Assembly (NCBI GenBank): GCA_041398565.1
Contig: JAWKUN010000002.1
Span: forward strand, 1,922,001-1,986,000
Reading direction: 5' to 3'
DNA: 64,000 nucleotides
DNA from: DATGPD01 sp041398565
GTDB taxonomy: Bacteria; Planctomycetota; UBA1135; UBA2386
Made by a program: the position numbers and the translations under genes. The notes under the pieces were generated by a model that did not search any database, was not told the DNA's origin, and saw nothing but the letters and a program-made list of their open reading frames with translations. Position 1 is the first letter of the stretch, and every line of letters begins with the position of its first letter. Below, piece after piece: positions 25,173-34,419 of the stretch.

Positions 25173-26687
25173 ATGAATCCCTCCCTCGCCACGTCTTGCC
25201 TGATGGCTCTCGTCGCCGGCTGTCTCGGCGGCTGCGTCGCCGACGGCACATCGTCGCAAGCACCCGCGGTCGAGGCCGACGTGCCGCCGACCGCCTCGTC
25301 CGCGGCGACCGACGCCGTGGCGCGGCCCGGCGAAGCGCGTCCCCTGGCCGCTGCGATGTCGGCGGCGGACGGCGTCCAGCAAGAGACAAGCTCGATCGTG
25401 CGGTCGGACCTGCTGCGGTGGAGCGACCCCGCCTTCCGCGAGCGCTTCCTCAACAGCTACATCGCCGACACCGACACCGAGCCGAAACTGGGACCGACCG
25501 AGGTGCAGGCCATGCAGAAGGCGATGACCCTGGTCGCCGAGGAGAAGGTCGACGAAGCCGCTGCCTTGCTCGACGAGCAGCGGGGTCCGTCGGCGAGCGC
25601 GGCGTTCGACTTCGCGCGCGGGCAGATCCACTACCAGAAGGACGAGCTGGAGGCGGCGGCTGCGGCCTACCGGGCCGCGGTCGACAAGCATCCGAAGTTC
25701 AAGCGGGCGTGGGCCAACCTGGCGCAGGTCCAGTATCGGCGCGGCGAGTTCGAGCTCGCCGTCCCGGCACTCACCAAGGTGGTCGAGATGGGAGGCGCCG
25801 ACGCCATCACGCTCGGCCTGCTCGGTGTGTGCGAAGCGAAGAGCGAGAACTACGTCGCCGCCGAGAGCGCCTTCCGCACGGCGATGATGATGGATCCGCG
25901 CGCGGTGGAGTGGAAGCTGGGCCTGGCCGAGTCCCTGTTCCGGCAAGCCCGCTACGCCGACGCGGCGGCGCTGCTGCAGGCAATGATCGCGGAGTATCCC
26001 GACCGAGCCGATCTCTGGCGGTTGCAGGGCGAGGCCTTCGCCATGAGCGACCAGCCGACGCGGGCGGCCGAGAACTTCGAGATGGTCGCGCGGCTCGGCG
26101 CAGCGACCGGCGAACTGTACGAGAACCTCGGCCTGATCTACGCCAAGCAGGGCATCTTCGATCTGGCGGTCGACTCCTACCTCGCGGCCGTCGACAAGAA
26201 GCCGGACGGAAACCTCGACCCGATCCTGCGCACGGCGCGCTACCTGGCCGGCAGCGGCGCACTCGTCGACGCGCGCCGCTTGGTCGACGGCATCGAGTCG
26301 CGCCGTGGTGGCAACCTTCTGCCCGACCAGCGCAAGGAGATCCTGCGCATCCGCGCGCGTCTCGCCGCCGCCGACGGAGCGTCGGAGGAGGAGGCGCAGA
26401 TCCTCACCGAGATCGTCGAACTCGACCCTCTCGACGGCGACGCCCTCATCCTGTTGGGCCGATACTGCGGTCGCAAGGGAGACGTGGAGAAGGCGGTGTT
26501 CTGGTTCGAGCGCGCCGAGGGGATGGAGGCGTTCGAGGCGGAGGCCAAGCTGCGGCACGGCGAGCTGCTGGCCCGGCAGGGTCAGTACGCGCAGGCGTTG
26601 CCCCTCCTCAAGCGTTCGCACACGCTGCGGCCACGCGAGGACGTGCTGAAGTACGTCGAGCAGGTCGAGCGCAGCGTCGGACGCTGA
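25173..26687 (+). CDS. TPR lipoprotein, last gene of the TonB operon
   Basis: A 504-residue lipoprotein from ATG 25173. The signal peptide ends in a lipobox (MALVAGCLGGCVADG; Cys ~18 or ~22). About ten tetratricopeptide repeats fill residues ~110-500 (AAAAYRAAVDKHPKFKRAWA, LAQVQYRRGEFELAVPALTK, YENLGLIYAKQGIFDLAVDS). It starts six bases after the tonB stop. TPR proteins close the TonB2-type clusters of Vibrio and relatives and are thought to organise the transport complex. The anchoring membrane is unknown. No catalytic site is seen. The operon ends here, facing the convergent rhomboid gene 70 bases away. Confidence 0.9.
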   Translation: MNPSLATSCLMALVAGCLGGCVADGTSSQAPAVEADVPPTASSAATDAVARPGEARPLAAAMSAADGVQQETSSIVRSDLLRWSDPAFRERFLNSYIADTDTEPKLGPTEVQAMQKAMTLVAEEKVDEAAALLDEQRGPSASAAFDFARGQIHYQKDELEAAAAAYRAAVDKHPKFKRAWANLAQVQYRRGEFELAVPALTKVVEMGGADAITLGLLGVCEAKSENYVAAESAFRTAMMMDPRAVEWKLGLAESLFRQARYADAAALLQAMIAEYPDRADLWRLQGEAFAMSDQPTRAAENFEMVARLGAATGELYENLGLIYAKQGIFDLAVDSYLAAVDKKPDGNLDPILRTARYLAGSGALVDARRLVDGIESRRGGNLLPDQRKEILRIRARLAAADGASEEEAQILTEIVELDPLDGDALILLGRYCGRKGDVEKAVFWFERAEGMEAFEAEAKLRHGELLARQGQYAQALPLLKRSHTLRPREDVLKYVEQVERSVGR

Positions 26688-26757
26688 GTCGGGTCGCGGG
26701 TCGGTTCGGTGCGAGATTCGCGTGGAGCCGAGTGCGGTGCACCCGTTGCGCTGGTCG

Positions 26758-27564
26758 TCAGTCGAACGGGTGACGGCCGCGCAGTCGGTACGATCCCATG
26801 CGGTCGACTCGTAGACGCCGGTCGCCGACCGGCGGGCGCAGGCCGTGGTTGCGCAGGGCCAGCACCGTGACCGCTCCGGCGACGAAGCCACCGATGTGCG
26901 CCCACCAGGCGACGCCACCGGCCTCGAGGTTGCCGATGGCGAACGATCCCTGCAGGAGCTGGATCGCGAACCAGATGCCGAGGAAGAGCCACGCCGGTAG
27001 TACGAGCACCTGCAGGATGAAGTAGAGCGGCACCAGGGTCTGCACCAACGCGTGCGGGTAGAGCAGCAGGTAGGCGCCCATCACGCCGGCGATCGCGCCG
27101 CTGGCGCCGACGGTGGGCAGATTGGAGCCCGTCGACAACGCCAGGTGCGTCCCCGAAGCGAGGACGCCCCACGCGAGGTAGAAGCCGGCGTAGCCGGCGT
27201 GGCCGAGGCGATCTTCGACGTTGTCGCCGAAGATCCACAGGAACCACATGTTGCCGAGGAAGTGCAGCCAGCCGCCGTGGAGGAACGTACAGGTGAGCAG
27301 CGTGAGCCACTCGGGCACCAGAGCGGGCTGCGCTTGGCGCAGCGTCGCGCGCTCGACGATGCCGCGTCGCGTGGGGATCTCGACGATGTCGTGCACGAGC
27401 ACCTGATCGATGCCATGCGTCACCCTTGCCGGGATCATCGCCAGGCGCTCGGTGAGGTCGGGATGGGCGAGCTGCAGCAGGAAAGCGGCCGTGCACGCGC
27501 CGATGATGGCGTAGTTCACCACCGGCGTCGTCCGGGACGGGATGTTGTCGCGCAGCGGGATCAT
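26758..27564 (-). CDS. Rhomboid-family intramembrane serine protease
   Basis: A 268-residue polytopic protease that cleaves membrane helices. Catalytic residues are visible: Ser155 in TVGASGAIAG and His223 in WWAHIGGFVAG. The family segment GGWLHFLGNMWFLWIFGDNV (~98-117), with the conserved HxxGNxxFLxxFG pattern and the GDNVED loop, is present. Six or seven membrane helices can be drawn. An insertion between the first and second helices (~40-85) is typical of bacterial rhomboids with the RDNIPSR start. It begins 19 bases downstream of the beta-CASP RNase gene's stop on the same strand, so the two are probably co-transcribed. Substrate unknown. Confidence 0.93.
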   Translation of the reverse strand: MIPLRDNIPSRTTPVVNYAIIGACTAAFLLQLAHPDLTERLAMIPARVTHGIDQVLVHDIVEIPTRRGIVERATLRQAQPALVPEWLTLLTCTFLHGGWLHFLGNMWFLWIFGDNVEDRLGHAGYAGFYLAWGVLASGTHLALSTGSNLPTVGASGAIAGVMGAYLLLYPHALVQTLVPLYFILQVLVLPAWLFLGIWFAIQLLQGSFAIGNLEAGGVAWWAHIGGFVAGAVTVLALRNHGLRPPVGDRRLRVDRMGSYRLRGRHPFD

Positions 27565-27582
27565 GGGATCGGAGGCGTCGGC

Positions 27583-28959
27583 TCAAACCTGACAGATCTC
27601 GCCGTGCACGGGCACGTGCACGGTGCCGAAGCCGGCGTCGCGCAGGCGATCGGCGAAGCGCGTGGCCGGCCCTTCTTCGCCGTGCACGACGAACACCTTG
27701 CACGGGTGCTGGGCGAGGTGGCCGAGGCTGGCGAGCAGCTCCTTGTAGTCGGCGTGTGCCGACAGGCCGAGCAGGCTGCGAACCTTGCAGCGCACGCGGT
27801 AGCGTTCGCCGAAGATGTTGACGTAGTCGTTGCCGTCGACCAGGCGGCGCCCGAGCGTGCCCTCCGCCATGTAGCCGACGGTCAGGATGCAGTCCTCGGG
27901 GCGGGAGATCGACTGCTTGAGATGGTGCAGGATCCGGCCGCCTTCGCACATCCCCGACGAGGAGATGACGATGCCTTGGCGCACGGAGTTGAGCGACTTG
28001 CTCTCGTCGACGTCGGCTACGAAGCGCACGCCGTCGAAGAAGAACGGGTCGCGCCCGGATGCCAGCAGCCGCTTGGTCTCCTCGTCGAAGAGCTCGGGGT
28101 GCTGGCGCATGATCTTGGTGGCCCTGGCCGCCATCGGTGAGTCGATCCAGATGTTCTGCGGCGGGATCTGGCGGCGCGTGATGAGGTGGTTCAGGCTCAC
28201 CAGGAGGTTCTGGGTGCGCCCGACGGCGAAGGCCGGCACCAGGATGCGGCCGCCGTCGCGCATCTCCTCGCGCACGATGGCGCCGAGCTTGTCGTCGATG
28301 GCCGGCGAGCTCTCGTGCTCGCGGTCGCCGTAGGTGGACTCGGTGATCAACGCGTCGACCGGCGGCAGGCGCTCGGGATCGCGCAGGATCGAGGTCTGCT
28401 TGCGCCCGTGGTCGCCGGTGAAGCCGATCCGCACGGTGCGATCGCCCTCGTGCACGGTGATCACCTCCATCGCCGAGCCGAAGATGTGGCCGGCGTCGTA
28501 GAACTCGACCCCGACGCCCGGCACCACCTCGAACGGCGTGTGGTAGTCGTGCCCGCGCAGCTGGCGGACGGTCTGCGCCACGTCGTCGCTGTCGTAGGGC
28601 GGCTCGTACTCCTGGCCACGGCGGCGCAGGTGCTCGGCGTCCTGTCGCTGCAGGTGCGCCGAGTCGTAGAGCAGCACCTCGACCAGTTCGGCCGTGGCCT
28701 TGGTGCAGTGGATGGGGCCCTGGTAGCCGAGCTTGACCAGCCGCGGCAGCGCCCCCGAGTGGTCGATGTGGGCGTGGCTCAAGACGACCCCGTCGACTTG
28801 GCGGGCGTCGACGCCGAGCTCGCGGTTCTTGCGGTTGGCGATCGCGCGGGGGCCTTGCACCAAACCGCACTCGAACAGCACGCGTTTGTCGCCGGTCGAC
28901 AAGAGGTACTTGCTTCCGGTCACGTGCCGCGCCGCGCCGAGGAACTGGATCGTTGCCAT
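27583..28959 (-). CDS. Metallo-beta-lactamase/beta-CASP RNA nuclease
   Basis: A 458-residue cytoplasmic metallonuclease of the CPSF73/YSH1-like family, which cuts RNA. The zinc motif H62-A-H64-I-D66-H67 is intact, followed by DAGHIFGSAM (third His), FTGDHGRKQTSILRDPE (metal-bridging Asp), the beta-CASP motif A region TESTYGDREH, PAFAVGRTQNLL, the SSSGMCEGGRIL segment and LSAHADYKEL with VVHGEE near the C-terminus. Length is normal for the family. It heads a two-gene unit with the rhomboid protease. In bacteria these proteins are mostly uncharacterised; a role in mRNA or rRNA turnover is the usual inference. Confidence 0.94.
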   Translation of the reverse strand: MATIQFLGAARHVTGSKYLLSTGDKRVLFECGLVQGPRAIANRKNRELGVDARQVDGVVLSHAHIDHSGALPRLVKLGYQGPIHCTKATAELVEVLLYDSAHLQRQDAEHLRRRGQEYEPPYDSDDVAQTVRQLRGHDYHTPFEVVPGVGVEFYDAGHIFGSAMEVITVHEGDRTVRIGFTGDHGRKQTSILRDPERLPPVDALITESTYGDREHESSPAIDDKLGAIVREEMRDGGRILVPAFAVGRTQNLLVSLNHLITRRQIPPQNIWIDSPMAARATKIMRQHPELFDEETKRLLASGRDPFFFDGVRFVADVDESKSLNSVRQGIVISSSGMCEGGRILHHLKQSISRPEDCILTVGYMAEGTLGRRLVDGNDYVNIFGERYRVRCKVRSLLGLSAHADYKELLASLGHLAQHPCKVFVVHGEEGPATRFADRLRDAGFGTVHVPVHGEICQV

Positions 28960-29092
28960 CGAAGCGTCAACTTAGGCGAGCCCTGTCGGCAGGGCCACGC
29001 CCAATCGAAGGGAGCGCGGCGCGCGCGCAGGCATCGAGGATGGTCAAGCCTCGGCATGTCCGGCCTGGCGTCCACGCCGTGCGTCGACAACC

Positions 29093-32000
29093 TCAGCCGT
29101 CGAGCAGCGCCGCGAACGCCTCGTCGAGGTAGGTCGGTTCGCCGTCCCAGGCCTTGCCCTTCGCCAGGCCCGGTGAGCCCTGGTAGGTCACCTTGCCGTC
29201 GCGGTCGATCAGGAAGACCAACGGCATCCCCGACACCGAGTAGGCGGACACGGTCGCGTTGATGGCGTCGATCGCCACGTGCGCGTCGGTGAGCGGGTGC
29301 TCGGCGAGATAGGCCCGCACCTCGTCCTCCTTGCTGGCGCCCTCGCACATGACGATGGTGACCAGACCCTTGGCGCGGCCGAGTTCGGCGAGGTGGCTGT
29401 AGAAGCGCGTGCAAGGGATGGCGCGATCCTGATCGATCGACCAGAACGCGAGCAGCACCGGCTTGCCCACCAGCTTCGCCAACTCGACCGCCTCGCCCTG
29501 CACGAAGGTGCGGGCCCGGAGTTCGGGCGGCACGAGGCCGGTGAAGCTGCCGGCGACCCGCTGCGTGGCGTCGGTGGCCACCTTGGCCATGGCCAGCTCC
29601 CGCTCGATCCGCGCCGAGGGGTCGTTGCGGTCGCGGGCGAGGACGCGCACGTTCCGGTACAGGGCGCGGCCGACGCCCGAGATCAGGCCGAAGCCGCCGC
29701 GGGCGCTCTCGACGTTGGGCAGGTGCAGCGAGCGCAGGTAGAGTCCGTCGCAGTAGACGTCGAGATCGGGGCCGGCGACGTCGATGCGCAAGCGGCACCA
29801 CTGCTCGCCCACCGGGTGCGCGCGGTGCTCGTGGAATTGCCACACCCCGCCGCGGTTGGTGGAGATGTCGACGAAGCCCTTGGGGTGCAGGATGACAGCG
29901 TGGAAGTTGGATCCGTCCTTCACCCCGAAGCACAACCCCATGAAGGTGCTGCGGTAGCCGCCTTGACCGTCGGTTTCGGTGCGCATCTCGGCCTCGAGCG
30001 AGAAGTCGCCCTCGAAGGGCGTGTCGCACAGGAGCTGACGGGTGAGGAACTGCCCTTGTCCCGGCGCGTCGTCCGGGGCGATGTCGGTGCGGATCGTCTC
30101 GCCGTACGCTTCGTAGCCTGCGCCGCCCGACCACCCCGACAGGCTGTGCTCGTCGTACGCCACGCGCCAGCGCGCCAGCGTCTTGCCGGTCCGTTGCGCC
30201 AAGTCGGCGTAGTAGGCGAGCGCTTCCGGCACGGAGAACTCGCCGCTCATCCTGTGGGCGACGAGCAGCGCCATGGTCGGCAGGCCCTCGCCCTCGTAGC
30301 GCTTGGCCAGGGTCAAGCCCTGCTCGGCGAGTCGGCTCTTGATCTTCGTGTAGCTGCGCAGCACCGGATCGAGCGACTGCAGACGGAAGTGCGCGTCCTT
30401 GTAGCGCTTCGAGTCCGTCTCGCCGAGCAGCTCGAGGGCGCGTTTGAGCTGGCGGTAGCCGGCGGCGGCGCGGCTCTCCAGGCCGAGCTCGTCGCGTAGG
30501 GCAGCGACGCGTTGCAGCAGGTCGACGTCACCGGGGCGACCGGTCAGGGCCTCCTCGAGGAACTCGAGGGCCGACTCGCGCTCCTTGCGCTCGAGCGCTG
30601 CCTCGGCGAAGCGCAGCAGCTCGTCGCCGGCGGCGGACTTGCCGGTGGCGCGGTCGCGCAGCTCGAGGATCCATGCCCGCCAGATCGGGTCCAGCTCGTC
30701 GACGGTCTTCGCGGGCGAGCCCTTGACCGCGAGCACGATCTCCTCGAAATGGACCACCGGATCGGTCGGGCGGCCGCGGCGGAACGACAAGGCGTAGTCG
30801 TGCAGCGCTTGGCGGAACACGAGGCGGCCCTTGGGGTCGCGGTAGTTGTAGAGGAAGTAGACGATGCCCCAAGTCGGCGCGTACCAGGGCGGCCCCCAGG
30901 CGTAGGCGCCGGTGACGAGGATGCGCACGGTCGGGGCGTTCTCCGGTTCGGCCCACTCGCCGGAGGCATCGCGCACGCCGTCGTCGGCGCTCGTCATGAA
31001 GCCGCGGTCGAGTCGCGCGGCGAGCGGGAACAGTCGGTGCATCGCCGGTTTGTTCCAGTCGACGCTGCCGTTGGACAGGATCGAGCAGCCCTCGAAGAAC
31101 GACGCGTAGGCCTCGTTGAGCCAGCCGGGCACGAACGGGATCGCCAGCGACACGAACTGGTGCGCCGCCTCGTGGAACAGCGTCCGGTACATGTCCTTGA
31201 TGGTCTCCTTGCCCGACGCGCCGCCGATGTAGGTCTCCACCGCGTTGCCGGTGAAGTGACCGCCCGACCAGGTCGCCGGGTTCTGACCCAGCGACAGGTA
31301 CTCGTCCCGGTTCTTGAAGATGCGGATCTCGATGCGCGGGGTCTTGCCGCCGTCCTCCTTGAAGCGGAAGAACTTGCGGTAGAAGCGGTTCATCTGCTCC
31401 ATGGCGATGGCCGCAGTCCCGAGCACCAGGAAGCCCGCGTCGGTGCGGTAGTCGTAGTTGTCGGTGGTCTTGGTCCACGCGTCGTCCCAAGCGGCGTGCT
31501 TGGCGTCCTCGGCCGCGAGCTTCTCCTCCGACAAGCCCGCGGTCGGATCGCCTCCGCCGGCGAAGACATCTTCGACCGCCACGTCGGCGCCGCCGGTCCG
31601 GCGCACGTTGGCGATCGCCTGGCGTGCCGCGGCGTGGTCGGGGTCGACCTGCTGCACGTGCTGGTAGACGCCGAGCGCGGCGACGAAGTCCTTGCGCTTC
31701 TCGTAGTCCTTGCCCAGGGTCATCAGTTCGCGCACGTAGCCGGCGACGAGTGCGCTCCAGGTCTTGGCGTCGGGGTCGAGCGCGAGCAGGTCCTTCTCCA
31801 GACGGGCCAGGTCCTTCGCGGGCAAGGGCGGCTTGGTCTTGCGGCCGAGCCGCCAGGCACGGTGCAGCGCGAAGACAGCGAGATCCTTGTCGCCACGGCG
31901 CAGCGCCAGAGACGCTTGCAGGCGCAGCGACTCCTGGTCGTTGGGATCCCGCTCCAGGGCGCGTCCGATGGCGACCAGGGCTTCGTCGATCTTGTCGGCG

Positions 32001-32140
32001 GCGGCCAGCTCGGTGGCGAGCGTGCGGTACTTGCGCAGGAACGGCGACCCGTCGCCGACGGCCGGTGCCAGGCAAGGGACGGCGAGCAGGCACAACAGGC
32101 GCGACCAGCGCGCGCGGACGAACGTCGGAAGTCGAGGCAT
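29093..32140 (-). CDS. Exported four-module protein: TPR, gluzincin, LamG-like, thioredoxin-like
   Basis: A 1015-residue exported protein (signal RLLCLLAVPCLAPAVG). Residues ~35-180 are TPR-like. Residues ~225-480 form a DUF1570/peptidase-MA-like metalloprotease with zinc motif H323-E-A-A-H327 and a downstream Glu in PGWLNEAYASFFEG. More TPR follows (~490-640). Residues ~650-840 resemble a concanavalin-like sandwich (FEGDFSLEAEMRTETDGQGG, WCRLRIDVAGPDLDVYCDGL). The last ~150 residues are a TlpA/thioredoxin-like domain with the cis-Pro (GMPLVFLIDRDGKV), but the redox Cys pair is replaced by SIDQ at ~901-904. The redox domain is therefore probably structural or regulatory. The peptidase looks competent. 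The combination is unusual; substrate unknown. Confidence 0.88.
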   Translation of the reverse strand: MPRLPTFVRARWSRLLCLLAVPCLAPAVGDGSPFLRKYRTLATELAAADKIDEALVAIGRALERDPNDQESLRLQASLALRRGDKDLAVFALHRAWRLGRKTKPPLPAKDLARLEKDLLALDPDAKTWSALVAGYVRELMTLGKDYEKRKDFVAALGVYQHVQQVDPDHAAARQAIANVRRTGGADVAVEDVFAGGGDPTAGLSEEKLAAEDAKHAAWDDAWTKTTDNYDYRTDAGFLVLGTAAIAMEQMNRFYRKFFRFKEDGGKTPRIEIRIFKNRDEYLSLGQNPATWSGGHFTGNAVETYIGGASGKETIKDMYRTLFHEAAHQFVSLAIPFVPGWLNEAYASFFEGCSILSNGSVDWNKPAMHRLFPLAARLDRGFMTSADDGVRDASGEWAEPENAPTVRILVTGAYAWGPPWYAPTWGIVYFLYNYRDPKGRLVFRQALHDYALSFRRGRPTDPVVHFEEIVLAVKGSPAKTVDELDPIWRAWILELRDRATGKSAAGDELLRFAEAALERKERESALEFLEEALTGRPGDVDLLQRVAALRDELGLESRAAAGYRQLKRALELLGETDSKRYKDAHFRLQSLDPVLRSYTKIKSRLAEQGLTLAKRYEGEGLPTMALLVAHRMSGEFSVPEALAYYADLAQRTGKTLARWRVAYDEHSLSGWSGGAGYEAYGETIRTDIAPDDAPGQGQFLTRQLLCDTPFEGDFSLEAEMRTETDGQGGYRSTFMGLCFGVKDGSNFHAVILHPKGFVDISTNRGGVWQFHEHRAHPVGEQWCRLRIDVAGPDLDVYCDGLYLRSLHLPNVESARGGFGLISGVGRALYRNVRVLARDRNDPSARIERELAMAKVATDATQRVAGSFTGLVPPELRARTFVQGEAVELAKLVGKPVLLAFWSIDQDRAIPCTRFYSHLAELGRAKGLVTIVMCEGASKEDEVRAYLAEHPLTDAHVAIDAINATVSAYSVSGMPLVFLIDRDGKVTYQGSPGLAKGKAWDGEPTYLDEAFAALLDG

Positions 32141-32303
32141 CGGGTACCGGTCGGCTCCACGCTAACCGAAGCGGCGGCGCCCCGGCGTCGGCCGGGCGAC
32201 CTTCCCTCGTCGGCGAGGCCACTCGTTCTCGCGGGTCGAGTGTCACGCGTCCTCGCACAGGCCCCGCAGAGGTGCTCGGCGCCCGTGACGCGAGGCGCCG
32301 CGG

Positions 32304-34190
32304 TCAGCGCAGCGCCACCGACACCGCTCGGTCGTCGCCGGGTCGGAGGCACAGCGTCTCCTCGTGCAGCCACCGGCTGTCGCTGCCCACGCGCAACGTG
32401 CCTTCACCTGGCGCCAGGCCGGCGAGCTTGGCGCAGCCGCTGTCGTCGGTGCGCGCCGCAGCGCCGCGCTGGAGCGGAGTGGCGACCGTCGGAACCAACT
32501 GCACGCGCAGGCCCGATCGCCCGCGTCCGTCGCGCCCGAGCACGCGCACCGAAAGCTCGGCGGCACGCGGCAGCAGCACGCGCCGCGTCTCGTCCTGTTG
32601 GAGCTCGATGCCGTCGAGGTAGGCCGGCGCCAGCCCTGCGTGCAGACCTGCCTTGGCGCGCACGAGCACGGCGAAGGGCCGCGCCAGCGGCATCGGCGGC
32701 AGGCGTAGGCGACCGCCTTCCGGAAGCGAGACCAACTGGGTCACGTGCCGGCGCCCGTCGTCGCGCAGCGTGACCACCGAGGCGTCGACGGCGTCGATCC
32801 GCACGCCGCCGGCGGTCGCCAGCTCGAGGGTCAGGACGGCGCCACGCGCTTCGCGCTCGGACACGACGACGTCGACGGCGCGGTCGCCGGCGCGCACACC
32901 GTGCCGGCGCACGGCGACCAGGACGCGGCGGCGGTCGGGCGCGACCACCAAGTCGTACGTGCAGCCGGCGCCGACGGCATCGAAGGCGAAGCCCCCGGCG
33001 GGGTCGGTTCGACCGACGGGTGCGTGGTGCACGAGTTCGTCACCCGGCAGCGCGGGCCGAGAGTCCGGCCCCTCGGTGGGGACCAGGCGCACGCGGGCAC
33101 CGGCGACGGGCGTGCCGTCGGCGAGGCGAACCCGTCCGGCGATCGGCATCGTCGGCGGCAGGCGCAGTTGCACGTCGGCGTGCGGACGGGTCTCGTCCAG
33201 CTCCAGGGGATGCGGCCCGGTCCAGGCCCCGTCGTGGAAGGCCTGCACGACGAAGCGGCCCGGGCCGTCGAGGTCGAGGCGGAACCGTCCGTCGGCGTCG
33301 ATCTCGGCGTGCGCAGGCTCGGCGTCGTCGTGCGCGTCGTCGTCGTGCACGGCGGTTGGCGGGGCGAGGCGCTCCAGGCGCACGTATCCGAGCGAGGGAT
33401 GGCCGTCTGCGTCGACCAAGCTGCCGGACACCGACCAGGCGCCAGGGAAGTGCAGCTCGACCTCGGTCTCGCTGCCGGCGGTGGTGGCGACGCGCACCGG
33501 GAGTGACCGACGCGCCCCGTCCGCGGCGACGAGCCGGAGGTCCACCTCCGGCGCGACCCTCATGGCGAACCGACCGTCGCGGTCGGAATCGGCGTCGTAC
33601 GACGTCGGTGGCAGACCTGCCGACAGACGCATGCCCTGCAGGGTGGCGCGCACACCGACGTGGGCCGCCGGCCTTCCGTCGCCATCCAGCACGCGTCCGC
33701 GCACCAGGGCTTCCGGCCTGAGCTCGACGTTCACGTCGCGGTGCCGATCGTCGATCGGAACCGACAACGAGCGCCCGACTCCGGGCTTGTCGGCGACCAC
33801 GAGAGCCGCGCCCGCGACCGGCGTCAGGCGGCAGCGCCCATCGAGATCGGTCGAGCCGGCGGCCAGCTCAGCGTCGCCGCGCGACATCGGGCGGACGGTG
33901 CCGCCAGCGAGCAGTCTCACGCGAGCGTCGGCGACGGGGGCGGCGTCGGCGTCGTACACGGTGACCGTCCACACCGTCGACGTCTCGCGGTGCGTCGATG
34001 GGGCCGCCGTGCGTGCGGCGTCGCCGACGGCGGTCCGGTGACCTGCCGGCGCACGACCGGAAGCGTCCTCGTGCGCGTGGCTCGCGCTTGCGACGGCTTG
34101 GGAGGCGTCGGCCGCATCCGTGGGTTCGGCTTGCCACAGTGTGGCGAGGGCGCCGGCCAAGAGGAGCAGCAGGGTCAGGGTGCGGAGCAT
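32304..34190 (-). CDS. Exported protein with carboxypeptidase-regulatory-like repeats
   Basis: A 628-residue protein from ATG 34190 (signal MLRTLTLLLLLAGALATLW). It contains several ~90-residue beta-sandwich units of the carboxypeptidase-regulatory/B-like type: VYDADAAPVADARVRLLAGG, EALVRGRVLDGDGRPAAHVG, AGRVRLADGTPVAGARVRLV and VRVLGRDGRGRSGLRVQLVP. Each unit has the G-x-V-x-D-x-x-G-x-P-x-x-x-A/G-x-V start. The stretch HDDDAHDDAEPAHAE is acidic and His-rich and could bind metal. No catalytic domain or C-terminal anchor is seen. Such proteins are common and abundant in Planctomycetota, usually of unknown function. It lies between two large minus-strand genes, with gaps of about 160 and 230 bases. 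Confidence 0.83.
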   Translation of the reverse strand: MLRTLTLLLLLAGALATLWQAEPTDAADASQAVASASHAHEDASGRAPAGHRTAVGDAARTAAPSTHRETSTVWTVTVYDADAAPVADARVRLLAGGTVRPMSRGDAELAAGSTDLDGRCRLTPVAGAALVVADKPGVGRSLSVPIDDRHRDVNVELRPEALVRGRVLDGDGRPAAHVGVRATLQGMRLSAGLPPTSYDADSDRDGRFAMRVAPEVDLRLVAADGARRSLPVRVATTAGSETEVELHFPGAWSVSGSLVDADGHPSLGYVRLERLAPPTAVHDDDAHDDAEPAHAEIDADGRFRLDLDGPGRFVVQAFHDGAWTGPHPLELDETRPHADVQLRLPPTMPIAGRVRLADGTPVAGARVRLVPTEGPDSRPALPGDELVHHAPVGRTDPAGGFAFDAVGAGCTYDLVVAPDRRRVLVAVRRHGVRAGDRAVDVVVSEREARGAVLTLELATAGGVRIDAVDASVVTLRDDGRRHVTQLVSLPEGGRLRLPPMPLARPFAVLVRAKAGLHAGLAPAYLDGIELQQDETRRVLLPRAAELSVRVLGRDGRGRSGLRVQLVPTVATPLQRGAAARTDDSGCAKLAGLAPGEGTLRVGSDSRWLHEETLCLRPGDDRAVSVALR

Positions 34191-34419
34191 GGAGCGGAGC
34201 CCGGGTGCGAGGCGAGTCGCGCTGCACCTCGATCGACCGGGCAGCCTAGCGGCCGCGTCCACGGGTGCGCCGCCGTGCTGCACGGTCGTGCGGCGACCCG
34301 TTTCCGGCTCGCAGGAGTCGGAGGACAGGGACGGCCCGGCGGAATGTGCTCCGTGACCGGACTCTTCGGCGAGGCGAGCGCGACGCAGGTCGTTCGGGGC
34401 GCTGCCGCGCGGCTGCGGC

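Noticed and set aside
30512..32773. A 753-codon plus-strand frame
   Set aside because: Antisense to the gluzincin protein and crosses its promoter region; composition typical of shadow frames.
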